64,000 bases of DNA from Stutzerimonas stutzeri. GTDB lineage: Bacteria > Pseudomonadota > Gammaproteobacteria > Pseudomonadales > Pseudomonadaceae. Made by a program: the position numbers and the translations under genes. The stretch is taken from the NCBI GenBank assembly GCA_002339675.1, contig DDKB01000002.1, positions 1 to 64,000 of the forward strand. Direction: 5' to 3'. Shown piece by piece: positions 44,627 through 53,175 of this stretch. Under the pieces are notes generated by a model, which saw only the letters and a list, made by a program, of their open reading frames with translations, had not been told where the DNA came from and searched no databases. Every line of letters begins with the position of its first letter. Position 1 is the stretch's first letter.

Positions 44627-44980
44627 TTAGCCGCGTGTCTTCCAGCGCTGGCGCTCGGCGCGATAAAGAATCCGCACAATGGCGAATTCGCGCTCGATCC
44701 GCTCGATCAGCTCGGGCGCAGCCTCGAGCTGTTCGCGGCGGGCGCTCTCCTCCAGCTCGCGGCACAGTTCAGCGAGCAGCGTGGCGCCCATGTTGCTGCA
44801 ACTGCCCTTGAAGCTGTGCGCGGCCTGGCGCAGGTCGTCCGCCTGGCCCGCCTCGGTGGCCGCCTGCAACAGGCGCAGGCGCTCTTCCGAGTCGACCAGA
44901 AAGGTGTCCAGCAGCACCGGGTACTCCGCGTCCATCACATCCTGCAGCACCGCCAGTACACGGTTGTCGAGATGATCCAC
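44627..44980 (-). CDS. hptB: Histidine phosphotransfer protein HptB
   Basis: A 117-residue Hpt protein with phospho-His55 in AAHSFKGSCSNMGA. In P. aeruginosa HptB receives phosphate from several hybrid sensors (RetS, PA1611, ErcS', SagS) and passes it to HsbR, tying surface sensing to motility and biofilm. The start is GTG 44980, 28 bases after the hsbR stop. It is the last gene of hsbA-hsbR-hptB. Confidence 0.93.
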   Translation of the reverse strand: MDHLDNRVLAVLQDVMDAEYPVLLDTFLVDSEERLRLLQAATEAGQADDLRQAAHSFKGSCSNMGATLLAELCRELEESARREQLEAAPELIERIEREFAIVRILYRAERQRWKTRG

Positions 44981-45008
44981 GGCTCAGCTCCTGGCCGGAA
45001 ACGGCGGA

Positions 45009-46715
45009 TTATGCATGAGCGCCCCAATGAAACTCCACGCTCAGGCGCCTGCCGTCCGGCTCCCAGTAGAAGCGTTCGCTCAGCTGGTGAATCATGCGCA
45101 GCCCGCGCCCACCCAGGCACTCGGCGCTGTACTGCCGGTCCAGGGTGGCCTGCACGTCGAAGCCGGAGCCGCTGTCGCGCACGACGATGCACAACACGCC
45201 GCTGGGGCCATCGGACTTGACGCTCAGCTCGATAGCGACGAAGCCCTGCTCAAGCGCCTCAAGCCGCTGCCGGCGGGCCTCGTAGTAGGCCGAGAAGCCC
45301 TGTGCGTCGCACTTCATCGCTGAATCGAGGTGCAGCACGCCGTGCTCCAACGCGTTGGAATAGAGCTCGGTGAGCACCGTGTAGATGATGCCGGCGCGGT
45401 GGCGCAGCGGAGCGATCTGCAACAGCAGCTGCATCGCCATCGGCAGCGGATTGGCCTGTCGCAGGCTGCTGGGCCGCAGTTCGAACGCAGTGCTCCAGTC
45501 CCTGGCCCGCAGCGCCTTGGCGCCCAGCGGATAGGGTTCGAGCGGTTGCACGGCCAGCGGTGGCCGTTCGGCGAGCACGCTCACTTCCACCAGGCTGAGG
45601 TCGTCAAGGATTTGACCATGGAAGGCGTGCAGCGCGGCCTGGATCTCGTCGAGCAATGCCGAGGGTTCCCGGTTGGCCTCCAGTACCTCCAGCAGCCGTC
45701 CCTCGCCGAACAGCTCGTTATCGGCGTTGAAGCTTTCCAGCACGCCGTCGGAGAGCAGCAGCAGGCGATCGCCGACGGCCAGCGGCAGGGTCTCGAAACT
45801 GTCGTCAAAACTCGACGCCTCGCGCACGCCCAGCGGCAGGTGCCGCGAGGGCAACGCCACTAGTGCACGGCTGCCGGCCTTGAGCAGGTAGCCATCGGGC
45901 AGCCCGCCGTTCCACACCCGCAGCGAGCCCTGCTCGAGGTTGATATCCAGCAGCGTGGCGCAGCAGAACATCTCCACCGGCAGGATCAGCTTCAGCTTGG
46001 CGTTGATCTCGCGAAGGATCTCGTTGCTGGTGTAGCCCTTGGCGGTCATCCCGTAGAAGGTCTCGGCCAGTGGCATCGCGCCGATGGCCGCCGGCAGCCC
46101 GTGGCCGGTGAAATCCCCGAGCAGCACGAACATGCGCCCGGCCGGCGCCTGTGCCGCCAGCAGCAAGTCGCCGTTGAACAGCGCGCGCGGCGATTGCCGG
46201 TAGCGGATGTTAGGCGCGTTGAGGCAGCCGGCATGGGCCACCTTGTCGAAGATCGCCTTGGCCGCGCGCTGTTCGTCCAGCAACTGCTGGTTGCGCCGGG
46301 CGATCAGGTCACGCTGCTCCAGCACTGTGGCCTGCAACCGGCGCAGGCGGTGCATGGCCTGGATCTTGGCTTCGAGGATAATCGGGTTATAGGGCTTGGC
46401 GATGAAGTCATCGCCGCCCGCCTCGAGGCAACGCACCAGCGCTTCGTGCTCGGTCAGCGAGGTCAGGAAGATGATCGGCACCAGCTCGTTGCCGGCCAGG
46501 CGCTTGATTTGCCGGGCCGCCTCGAAACCGTCCATCACCGGCATCAGCGCGTCCATCAGGACCAGTTGCGGACGCTCGCTCTCGAACCGCCGCACGGCTT
46601 CGGCACCATTGGAGGCGGTGGTGACCCGGTGCCCCTGGCGGCCAACAATCGCCGCCAGCAGCATGCGATCGGCCGCACCATCCTCGGCGATGAGTATGGA
46701 TAGCCGGCGAGGCAT
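45009..46715 (-). CDS. hsbR: Response regulator/phosphatase HsbR
   Basis: A 568-residue three-domain regulator. Receiver (1-120) with Asp55 in LMDALMPVMDG; PP2C-type phosphatase (about 165-385) with FVLLGDFTGHGLPAAIG and LLLLSDGVLESF; C-terminal RsbW-like kinase domain (about 425-565) with ELYSNALEHG and DSGSGF. In P. aeruginosa it phosphorylates or dephosphorylates HsbA according to HptB input. It directly abuts hsbA. Confidence 0.93.
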   Translation of the reverse strand: MPRRLSILIAEDGAADRMLLAAIVGRQGHRVTTASNGAEAVRRFESERPQLVLMDALMPVMDGFEAARQIKRLAGNELVPIIFLTSLTEHEALVRCLEAGGDDFIAKPYNPIILEAKIQAMHRLRRLQATVLEQRDLIARRNQQLLDEQRAAKAIFDKVAHAGCLNAPNIRYRQSPRALFNGDLLLAAQAPAGRMFVLLGDFTGHGLPAAIGAMPLAETFYGMTAKGYTSNEILREINAKLKLILPVEMFCCATLLDINLEQGSLRVWNGGLPDGYLLKAGSRALVALPSRHLPLGVREASSFDDSFETLPLAVGDRLLLLSDGVLESFNADNELFGEGRLLEVLEANREPSALLDEIQAALHAFHGQILDDLSLVEVSVLAERPPLAVQPLEPYPLGAKALRARDWSTAFELRPSSLRQANPLPMAMQLLLQIAPLRHRAGIIYTVLTELYSNALEHGVLHLDSAMKCDAQGFSAYYEARRQRLEALEQGFVAIELSVKSDGPSGVLCIVVRDSGSGFDVQATLDRQYSAECLGGRGLRMIHQLSERFYWEPDGRRLSVEFHWGAHA

Positions 46716-47021
46716 TCAGGAGATGGCGAACAGTTGTTCGAAATTCGACACCGAAAGCACCTTGCGCACGGCCGCGTTGCAATGGGTCAGGCGGATGTCG
46801 GCCTCGTCACCGCCGGCGTGGTCGCGCAGCAGCAGCAACATGCCGAGCGCCGAGCTGTCCAGGTAGGTCGCGCCGTCCAGGTCGACGACATAGCGCCGCG
46901 GCGTCGCGGCGAGCCGCTGGTAGGCGTCGCGAAAGGCCTGGTGGGTGTTGAAGTCGAAGCGCCCCTGGATGGAGATCGTCAGCTGCTCCCCATCCGCCGA
47001 CAGCCGTGAACTGATGGTCAT
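46716..47021 (-). CDS. hsbA: Anti-anti-sigma factor HsbA (STAS domain)
   Basis: A 101-residue STAS protein. The phosphorylatable Ser lies in TYLDSSALGMLLLL (Ser56/Ser57). In P. aeruginosa unphosphorylated HsbA binds FlgM, freeing FliA, while the phosphorylated form supports the diguanylate cyclase HsbD. flgM and hsbD are not in this window. ATG 47021 has AGGAG upstream. Confidence 0.93.
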   Translation of the reverse strand: MTISSRLSADGEQLTISIQGRFDFNTHQAFRDAYQRLAATPRRYVVDLDGATYLDSSALGMLLLLRDHAGGDEADIRLTHCNAAVRKVLSVSNFEQLFAIS

Positions 47022-47184
47022 CTAGCACTCCTGTTGCAAAACGGTAACGTGGCGGCCGCGACGGCGGAAGGTTGCTGACGGATCGAACCGACGCGCGGGC
47101 CAACCGGCACCGCAGCGCCGGACGGCATCGCCCGGGCACGCAAGTGAAGGAAGATTTAGCACCCAACGCCCGCTACAGCAAGCT

Positions 47185-47637
47185 TCATTCCTGTCTGCTC
47201 CGGCCTGCCAGGCGCTGGGAAAACTCGTCGAGGATCTTTTGCTCGCGCTTGTCGGCGGCGGTGCGCGCCTCTTGCAGATAGCGTTCTACCAGTTTGCGCA
47301 GACCATCGAGCCGGGCGCGGCGCTGGGTCCACTGCTCGCGCAGCTTGTCGAGGTTGTTGCGGTGCCAGTCGACGCTGCGCTGCTGCTGGCCGATGGCCGA
47401 CTCGAGCTGGGAGAGAAATCGCTGGTAGTTCATCAGCCACTGGCCGGACACGCCCTGGCTGCCCTGGCTCAGCCACTGCTGCTGGTAATCGCTGAAATAC
47501 TGGCGCAGCTCCCCGAGCTTGGCCTCGGCCTGGGCGACCTGGGCCTGGCCCTGGCCGAACAGCCGGGCTGCCTCGCGCTCGGCACGCTCGGCCATGTCGA
47601 TGACCGGCGCCAGACGCGCCGCACGGCTCGCGGGCAA
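47185..47637 (-). CDS. fliJ: Flagellar export chaperone FliJ
   Basis: A 150-residue coiled-coil protein that helps the FliI ATPase and FlhA load substrates. It is helical throughout, Gln/Arg/Glu-rich, with conserved GQWLMNYQRFLSQLESAIGQQ. The start is a TTG at 47637, giving MPASRAARLAPVIDMAERAE, the conserved N-terminus; the next ATG would delete it. It starts 4 bases after the fliI stop, so translation is probably coupled. Confidence 0.93.
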   Translation of the reverse strand: MPASRAARLAPVIDMAERAEREAARLFGQGQAQVAQAEAKLGELRQYFSDYQQQWLSQGSQGVSGQWLMNYQRFLSQLESAIGQQQRSVDWHRNNLDKLREQWTQRRARLDGLRKLVERYLQEARTAADKREQKILDEFSQRLAGRSRQE

Positions 47638-47640
47638 GGG

Positions 47641-48999
47641 TTAGCTCGCTGCCTTCGGGTTGAACACGCTGACCAGCAGCGCCTCGCTTTGCGTCAGATG
47701 CTCGGCCTCGTCGAGGCTCTGACGCAGGTAGCGCACCATCTCCGCCTGCCGAGCGATAGCCAGGTCGGTCTCCGGATCGCCACCGGGCACGTAGGCGCCC
47801 ACGCTGATCAGGTCGCGACTCTGTTGAAAACGCGACCAGAGCTGCTTGAAGCGCTGGGCGTTGCGCATATGTTCGGCGCTGACGACCTGCGGCATGACCC
47901 GGCTGATGGAAGCCTCGATGTCGATGGCAGGATAGTGCCCCTCCTCAGCCAGGCGGCGAGACAGCACAAAGTGCCCGTCGAGTACACCACGCGCGGCGTC
48001 GGCGATCGGGTCCTGCTGGTCGTCGCCCTCGGACAGCACGGTATAGAACGCGGTGATCGAACCGCCGCCCTCCTCCGCGTTGCCGGCGCGCTCCACCAGG
48101 CTCGGCAGCTTGGCGAATACCGACGGCGGGTAGCCCTTAGTCGCCGGCGGCTCACCGATGGCCAGGGCGATTTCGCGCTGGGCCTGGGCGAAACGGGTCA
48201 GCGAGTCCATCAGCAGCAGCACGTTCTTACCCTTGTCGCGGAAGTATTCGGCGATGCGGGTGCAGTACATTGCGGCGCGCAGGCGCATCAGCGGCGCGTC
48301 ATCGGCTGGCGAGGCGACCACTACCGAGCGCTTGATGCTTTCTTCGGTGAGGATGTTCTCGATGAACTCCTTGACCTCGCGGCCCCGCTCACCGATCAGC
48401 CCGACCACGATGATGTCGGCCTCGGTGAAGCGCGTCATCATGCCGAGCAGCACCGATTTACCCACGCCGGTCCCGGCGAACAGGCCGAGGCGCTGGCCGC
48501 GACCCACGGTGAGCAGGCCGTTGATGCTGCGGATGCCGACGTCCAGCGGCACGCTGATGGGGTGGCGCTTGAGCGGGTTGATCACCGGCCCATCCATCGG
48601 CACCCAATCCTCGGCCTTCATCCCGCCCTTGCCGTCCAACGCGCGGCCGGCGCCGTCGAGCACGCGGCCGAGCATCGAGGTGCCCATGGGCAGACGGCCG
48701 GTGTTGGCCAGCGGCACGACGCGAGCGCCTGGTGCAATGCCCGCGAGGCTGCCGACCGGCATGAGGTACAGCTTGCCGCTGGAGAAGCCCATGACTTCCG
48801 CCTCGACCTGAGTCGGGTGGTAGCTGTCCTCGTTGATCACCAGGCAGCGACTGCCCACGGCGGCGCGCAGGCCCTCGGCTTCCAGCGTCAGGCCGACCAT
48901 GCGCAGCAGGCGGCCTTCTAGAATCGGCTGGCTGGGCAGCCGGATCGCCTCGCCGTAGGTGTCGAAGCGCTTGGCGAAGCTGGTGCGTTCAAGGCGCAT
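47641..48999 (-). CDS. fliI: Flagellum-specific ATPase FliI
   Basis: A 452-residue F1-beta-like ATPase of the export apparatus. Walker A is FAGTGVGKSVLLGMM, Walker B region NVLLLMDSLTRFAQAQREI, and the FliI signature VPLANTGRLPMGTSMLGRVLDG precedes. ATG 48999 overlaps the fliH end by 11 bases. Confidence 0.97.
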   Translation of the reverse strand: MRLERTSFAKRFDTYGEAIRLPSQPILEGRLLRMVGLTLEAEGLRAAVGSRCLVINEDSYHPTQVEAEVMGFSSGKLYLMPVGSLAGIAPGARVVPLANTGRLPMGTSMLGRVLDGAGRALDGKGGMKAEDWVPMDGPVINPLKRHPISVPLDVGIRSINGLLTVGRGQRLGLFAGTGVGKSVLLGMMTRFTEADIIVVGLIGERGREVKEFIENILTEESIKRSVVVASPADDAPLMRLRAAMYCTRIAEYFRDKGKNVLLLMDSLTRFAQAQREIALAIGEPPATKGYPPSVFAKLPSLVERAGNAEEGGGSITAFYTVLSEGDDQQDPIADAARGVLDGHFVLSRRLAEEGHYPAIDIEASISRVMPQVVSAEHMRNAQRFKQLWSRFQQSRDLISVGAYVPGGDPETDLAIARQAEMVRYLRQSLDEAEHLTQSEALLVSVFNPKAAS

Positions 49000-49780
49000 C
49001 GGATGGCTCCACGCCAGGGTTCAGCTCCAGATGCAGATCGGCCTCCGGCGGGCTGGTGGCGTTTTCTCGCTGCTGTTCGAACAGCTGCTTGATGGCCTGC
49101 GCCAGGCGCGTCTCGATGCTCGCGTCGATGCGGCTCTGCTCGGTCTCGATACGGCAGCCGCCGGGCAGCAGGTCGCTGTCCTCGACGATTTTCCAGGTTT
49201 CTTCGTGGCGCTCGCGCAGGGCTTTGACCAGGTCGAAATCCTGCGGGTTGATGTAGATGCGCACGTTGCTGGCGCCCATCGGCAGCAGCTTGAGCGCCTC
49301 GCGCAGTACCTGGCGGATCTGGCTGGAATCGATCAGCAGGTCGCGCTGGATCACCTCACGCGCCAGCTGGCTGACCAGGGTGACCATGGCGTGCTCGAGA
49401 TTGCGGTCCTGGTCGGCGATGGGCTCGAGCAACTGCGCCATCAGCCGCTCCAGATTCTCGAGCCGGGGCGCCAGGGCGGCGTCTGCCTCCTGGCGCGCCT
49501 TGAGCTGGCCGGCATGGAAACCGTCCTTCTCGCCGGTGCTGAAGCCTTCGTTGTAGGCCTCCTGACGGATGGCCTCGAGCTCGTCCAGCGTCAGCGGTTT
49601 GACTTCCTCGACCGGGACGTCCTCGCTGCGCGACACCTCGTCGACGATTTCCGACGCAGGTTCGCCCACCTCCGGCTCGGCCGGCTCGGCGCCCAGCGGG
49701 TCGAAGCTCGGCAAGGCCCAGCGGTCGAAGACGTTGACGTCCTTCGCGCGGATCACATCGCTGGGGTTTTCCTTGGACAT
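48989..49780 (-). CDS. fliH: Flagellar export regulator FliH
   Basis: A 263-residue stator-like protein that inhibits and positions FliI. The N-terminal half is acidic and extended, then a coiled coil with the typical G-rich pattern (YNEGFSTGEKDGFHAGQLKARQE), then the globular C-domain (LARLVIxxxLLID-like: QLAREVIQRDLLIDSSQIRQV). ATG 49780. Confidence 0.95.
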   Translation of the reverse strand: MSKENPSDVIRAKDVNVFDRWALPSFDPLGAEPAEPEVGEPASEIVDEVSRSEDVPVEEVKPLTLDELEAIRQEAYNEGFSTGEKDGFHAGQLKARQEADAALAPRLENLERLMAQLLEPIADQDRNLEHAMVTLVSQLAREVIQRDLLIDSSQIRQVLREALKLLPMGASNVRIYINPQDFDLVKALRERHEETWKIVEDSDLLPGGCRIETEQSRIDASIETRLAQAIKQLFEQQRENATSPPEADLHLELNPGVEPSDAP

Positions 49781-49795
49781 ATGGCTCGCTTAGCT

Positions 49796-50812
49796 CTAGA
49801 CCATTTCTTCGCCGCCCTTGCCGCCGAGCACGATCTCGCCGGCTTCGGCCATGCGACGGGCAATGGTGAGGATTTCCTTCTGGGCGCCTTCGACTTCGCT
49901 GACACGCACCGGACCCTTGGCTTCCAGGTCGTCACGCAGCAGTTCGCCGGCACGTTTGGACATGTTCTTGAAGATCTTTTCCTTGATGGCGTCGTCGGCG
50001 CCCTTGAGCGCCAGCACCAGCACGTCCGAGGATACTTCACGCAACAGCACCTGGATGCCCCGGTCGTCGACATCGGCGAGGTTGTCGAAAACGAACATCA
50101 GGTCCTCGATCTGCGACGAGAGGTCCTCGTCCACATCGCGAATGGCGTCCATCAGCTGGCCTTCGACCGAGCTGTCGAGGTAGTTCATGATGTCCGCCGC
50201 GCGCTTGACGCCGCCCAGCGTCGCCCGCGTGGTATTGGCGTTGCCGGAGAACTGTTTCTCCAGGATCAGGTTCAGCTCCTTCAGCGCCGCCGGCTGCACG
50301 GTGTTGAGCGACGACACGCGCAGTACGATGTCGAGCCGTACCTTGTGGTCGAAGTGCGAAAGCACCTCGCCCGCCTGATCGGGGTCAAGGTAGGCGACGA
50401 CGATCGCCTGGATCTGTGGGTGCTCGTAGCGGATCACGTCAGCGACCGCCCGTGGCTCCATCCACTTGAGGCTGTCCAGGCCGCTGGTGTTGCCGCCGAG
50501 CAGAATGCGGTCAATCAAGCCGCCGGCTTTGTCCTCGCCCAGCGCCTGGGTGAGCATCTTGCGGATATAGCCATCCGAACCGACCCCGAGACTGGTCTGG
50601 TCGCCAACAATCTCGACGAACTCGCCCATCACCTGTTCAATCTGGTTTTTTTGCACGTTGCGCAATTGCGCCATCGCCGTGCCGACCTTCTGCACTTCCT
50701 TCGGCCCGAGGTGACGCAGCACCTGTGCGGCATCGGCCTCGCCCAGCGAGAGCAGCAGGACCGCAGCCTTGTCGACCTTGTTCAGCTTGACGGGATTTCG
50801 AGCATCACTCAT
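49796..50812 (-). CDS. fliG: Flagellar motor switch protein FliG
   Basis: A 338-residue rotor protein. The N-domain contacts FliF; the middle EHPQIQAIVVAYLDPDQAG is the FliM-binding segment, and the C-domain carries the charged ridge (VDDRGIQVLLREVSSDVLVLALKGADDAIKEKIFKNMSKRAGELLRDDLE region) that interacts with the stator. Overlaps fliF by 8 bases. Confidence 0.97.
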   Translation of the reverse strand: MSDARNPVKLNKVDKAAVLLLSLGEADAAQVLRHLGPKEVQKVGTAMAQLRNVQKNQIEQVMGEFVEIVGDQTSLGVGSDGYIRKMLTQALGEDKAGGLIDRILLGGNTSGLDSLKWMEPRAVADVIRYEHPQIQAIVVAYLDPDQAGEVLSHFDHKVRLDIVLRVSSLNTVQPAALKELNLILEKQFSGNANTTRATLGGVKRAADIMNYLDSSVEGQLMDAIRDVDEDLSSQIEDLMFVFDNLADVDDRGIQVLLREVSSDVLVLALKGADDAIKEKIFKNMSKRAGELLRDDLEAKGPVRVSEVEGAQKEILTIARRMAEAGEIVLGGKGGEEMV

Positions 50813-52592
50813 CTGCGTTGATCCAATCTTTGACGACCTGAGCCACCCGGCCCGGATCTTCGGCTACCAGATTCTTGATGGCATTCAATTGCGCATCGTA
50901 CCCCTCGGTCGGGCTCGGCAGCAGGATACTCTGCGGCCCGCTCAGGCTGACCCGATCACTGGCCAGGCCGCCGTCTATGCCATCCATGTCGCCCAGTTCG
51001 GTGTCGCCACCGGTGGTCTGCAACTCCTTGCCCTTGCCCGCGTTGGTCAGGTTGTTCAGCACCGGCCGCAGCACGCCGAACACCAGCACCAGGATGAACA
51101 GCACGCCGAGCACCTGCTTGACGATGTCCCAGAACCAGGGTTGTGAATAGAACGGTACATCGATGATGCCTTCGTCGAGCGAGTCATCGGCGAACGGCGC
51201 GTTGATCACGCTGACGCTGTCGCCCCGGCTGGCGTCGTAGCCGACCGCGTCCTGCACCAGGCGGGTGAAGCGCGCCAGTTCGTCGGCGGTCCGCGGCACC
51301 CGTGTGGTCTGGCCGTCGGCCGAGACCGTCACCTGGTCGTCGAGCACCACGGCAACCGACAAGCGACGCAGGCGCCCCTGCTGTTGCTTGGTGTGGCTGA
51401 TCGAACGATCCAGCTCGTAATTGCGGGTGGCCTGCTCGCGTTTGTCCGCCGGATACGGCGCCAGCATCGGCTGCCCTGTCGCCGGGTCCATGACCTGCTG
51501 GCCATTGGCGTCCAGCAAAGGTTGCCCCGGGGCGATGGCGCCGGCCGGTGCGGCCTGGGCCGCGGTGGCATTCTGCGGCGCGCTCGCCGGGCCCGGCGGC
51601 TGGTTGCTCAGCGCCCCGGGTACGCCCTGCGGGCCGAGGCTGCTCTGGCGCTGTTCGCTGACGCTCTGCTCGCTGCGCAACGCCGGTTGATCGGGGTTGA
51701 AGGTTTCAGAGGTGGACTCGACCGCGCTGAAATCCACGTCCGCCGACACTTCGGCCTTGTAGCGGCCGCTACCCAGCACCGGCTGCAGGATGTTGTGCAC
51801 GCGCTGGGTGTAGAGGCTTTCCATGCGGCGGCTGTAGTCGAACTGCTTGCCGGCCATGCTCAGCTCGGTGAGCTCCTGCTGGTCGGACAGCAGGTTGCCC
51901 TTCTGGTCGACCACGGTGATCTGCGACTTGCCCAGCTCCGGCACACTGGTGGCGACCAGGTTGATGATCGCCATCACCTGGCTCGGCTCGAGGCTGCGAC
52001 CGGGGTACAGCTCGACCAGCACCGAGGCGCTGGGCTTGCGCTCGTCGCGCACGAACACCGAACTCTTCGGGATCGCCAGGTGCACACGCGCACCCTTCAC
52101 GTTGTTCAGGCTGGAAATGGTACGGCCCAACTCGCCTTCCAGGCCGCGGCGATAACGGGTCGCTTCCATGAACTGGCTGGTTCCCAGGCCCTGGTCCTTG
52201 TCCAGGATCTCGAAGCCGATATTGCTGTCGGTCGGCGCGATACCGGCGCTGGCGAGCTTCAGGCGCGCACGGGCCAGGTCATCGGCCTTGACCAGCAGCG
52301 CGCCGGAATTGGGCTCGACGGTGTAGGCGATGTCCGCGGCGGCCAGCGTCTCCATGACCTGGTTGGCGTCCATCCCGGCGAGGCTGCCGAGCAGCGGCCG
52401 GTAGTCGGGCTGCTGCGACCAGAGCACCACGGCAAAGCCAATGGCCACGCTCGCGGCGAGGCCAACCAGCAGGCCGATCTGGCGCAGCATCGACATCTCG
52501 GCGAGATTTTCCAGGAACGACAGGCCCAGCAGCGGCTTCTTCGGGGCTTCCGAATCGACCGGCACGGGAACCTTGCTAAGTGCTTCAGCCAT
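50805..52592 (-). CDS. fliF: Flagellar MS-ring protein FliF
   Basis: A 595-residue ring protein. Membrane segment 1 at about 38-58 (QIGLLVGLAASVAIGFAVVLW), periplasmic ring-building motifs (GLGTSQFMEATRYRRGLEGELGRTISSLNNVKGARVHLAIP), a Gln/Ala/Pro-rich loop around 320-390, membrane segment 2 near 475 (FWDIVKQVLGVLFILVLVFGVL) and the FliG-binding tail. ATG 52592, 15 bases after fliE. Confidence 0.97.
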   Translation of the reverse strand: MAEALSKVPVPVDSEAPKKPLLGLSFLENLAEMSMLRQIGLLVGLAASVAIGFAVVLWSQQPDYRPLLGSLAGMDANQVMETLAAADIAYTVEPNSGALLVKADDLARARLKLASAGIAPTDSNIGFEILDKDQGLGTSQFMEATRYRRGLEGELGRTISSLNNVKGARVHLAIPKSSVFVRDERKPSASVLVELYPGRSLEPSQVMAIINLVATSVPELGKSQITVVDQKGNLLSDQQELTELSMAGKQFDYSRRMESLYTQRVHNILQPVLGSGRYKAEVSADVDFSAVESTSETFNPDQPALRSEQSVSEQRQSSLGPQGVPGALSNQPPGPASAPQNATAAQAAPAGAIAPGQPLLDANGQQVMDPATGQPMLAPYPADKREQATRNYELDRSISHTKQQQGRLRRLSVAVVLDDQVTVSADGQTTRVPRTADELARFTRLVQDAVGYDASRGDSVSVINAPFADDSLDEGIIDVPFYSQPWFWDIVKQVLGVLFILVLVFGVLRPVLNNLTNAGKGKELQTTGGDTELGDMDGIDGGLASDRVSLSGPQSILLPSPTEGYDAQLNAIKNLVAEDPGRVAQVVKDWINADE

Positions 52593-52607
52593 TGTTCAAA
52601 CCCTGCC

Positions 52608-52937
52608 TTAAACCGGCATCTGCATGATGTCTTGATACGCCTGGACCAGCTTGTTACGGACCTGGGTCATGGCCTGAAAGGAAACAGTGGCTTTCTGCGA
52701 CGCGATCATGACATCGGTGAGATCGACGCCGCTCTGGCCCATTTCGAACGCAGTAGCGAGTTGGTTGGAGGCCTGCTGGGTTTCATTCACTTTGTTGACG
52801 GCCTGGCCGAGCATGTCGGAAAAGCTCGGTGCGCCAACCTCGGGAGTTGCCGTCACGGGCTTGGCGCGCGCCATGGCATCGGTCTGCATGGCCCGCATTT
52901 CCAGCATCAAGCGATTGAATTCGATACCCTGACTCAT
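52608..52937 (-). CDS. fliE: Flagellar hook-basal body protein FliE
   Basis: A 109-residue rod/MS-ring adaptor. The helical C-terminus GVDLTDVMIASQKATVSFQAMTQVRNKLVQAYQDIMQMPV is the family signature. ATG 52937 follows GGAGGAACG. First gene of fliEFGHIJ with a perfect sigma-54 promoter. In most pseudomonads fleR precedes it; here a BenE-type transporter gene diverges instead. Confidence 0.96.
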   Translation of the reverse strand: MSQGIEFNRLMLEMRAMQTDAMARAKPVTATPEVGAPSFSDMLGQAVNKVNETQQASNQLATAFEMGQSGVDLTDVMIASQKATVSFQAMTQVRNKLVQAYQDIMQMPV

Positions 52938-52992
52938 CGTTCCTCCAACAGCTGCGGTTTTTTTGACGCCTCGCAGCAGGCATGGAGGTAAT

Positions 52993-53008
52993 AGCAACAT
53001 CGGTGCCA
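52993..53008 (-). promoter_or_regulatory. Sigma-54 promoter of the fliE operon
   Basis: On the minus strand TGGCACCGATGTTGCT is a perfect TGGCAC-N5-TTGCW. Predicted start near 52982, 45 bases before the fliE ATG. Activation by FleR is expected from P. aeruginosa, although fleR is 44 kb away here. Confidence 0.9.
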
Positions 53009-53175
53009 GATCTTCCCCAAGGCCGACGCAGAGGGACGACGCACCCGACAAGCCGCGCTTAGGGCCGCGACGCGCGCGCCTGCACCAGCTGTTCCGCCGA
53101 TCGGCCCGGTCGCTGTACCGTGACGGCGGGCGCCAGGCCCCCTAGCCTAGGCGTTCAGACTTCAAGGGAACCGCC

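Noticed and set aside
48959..50821. Plus-strand open frame of 620 codons over fliH-fliG
   Set aside because: Shadow of fliH/fliG with biased composition; the minus-strand genes are unambiguous.
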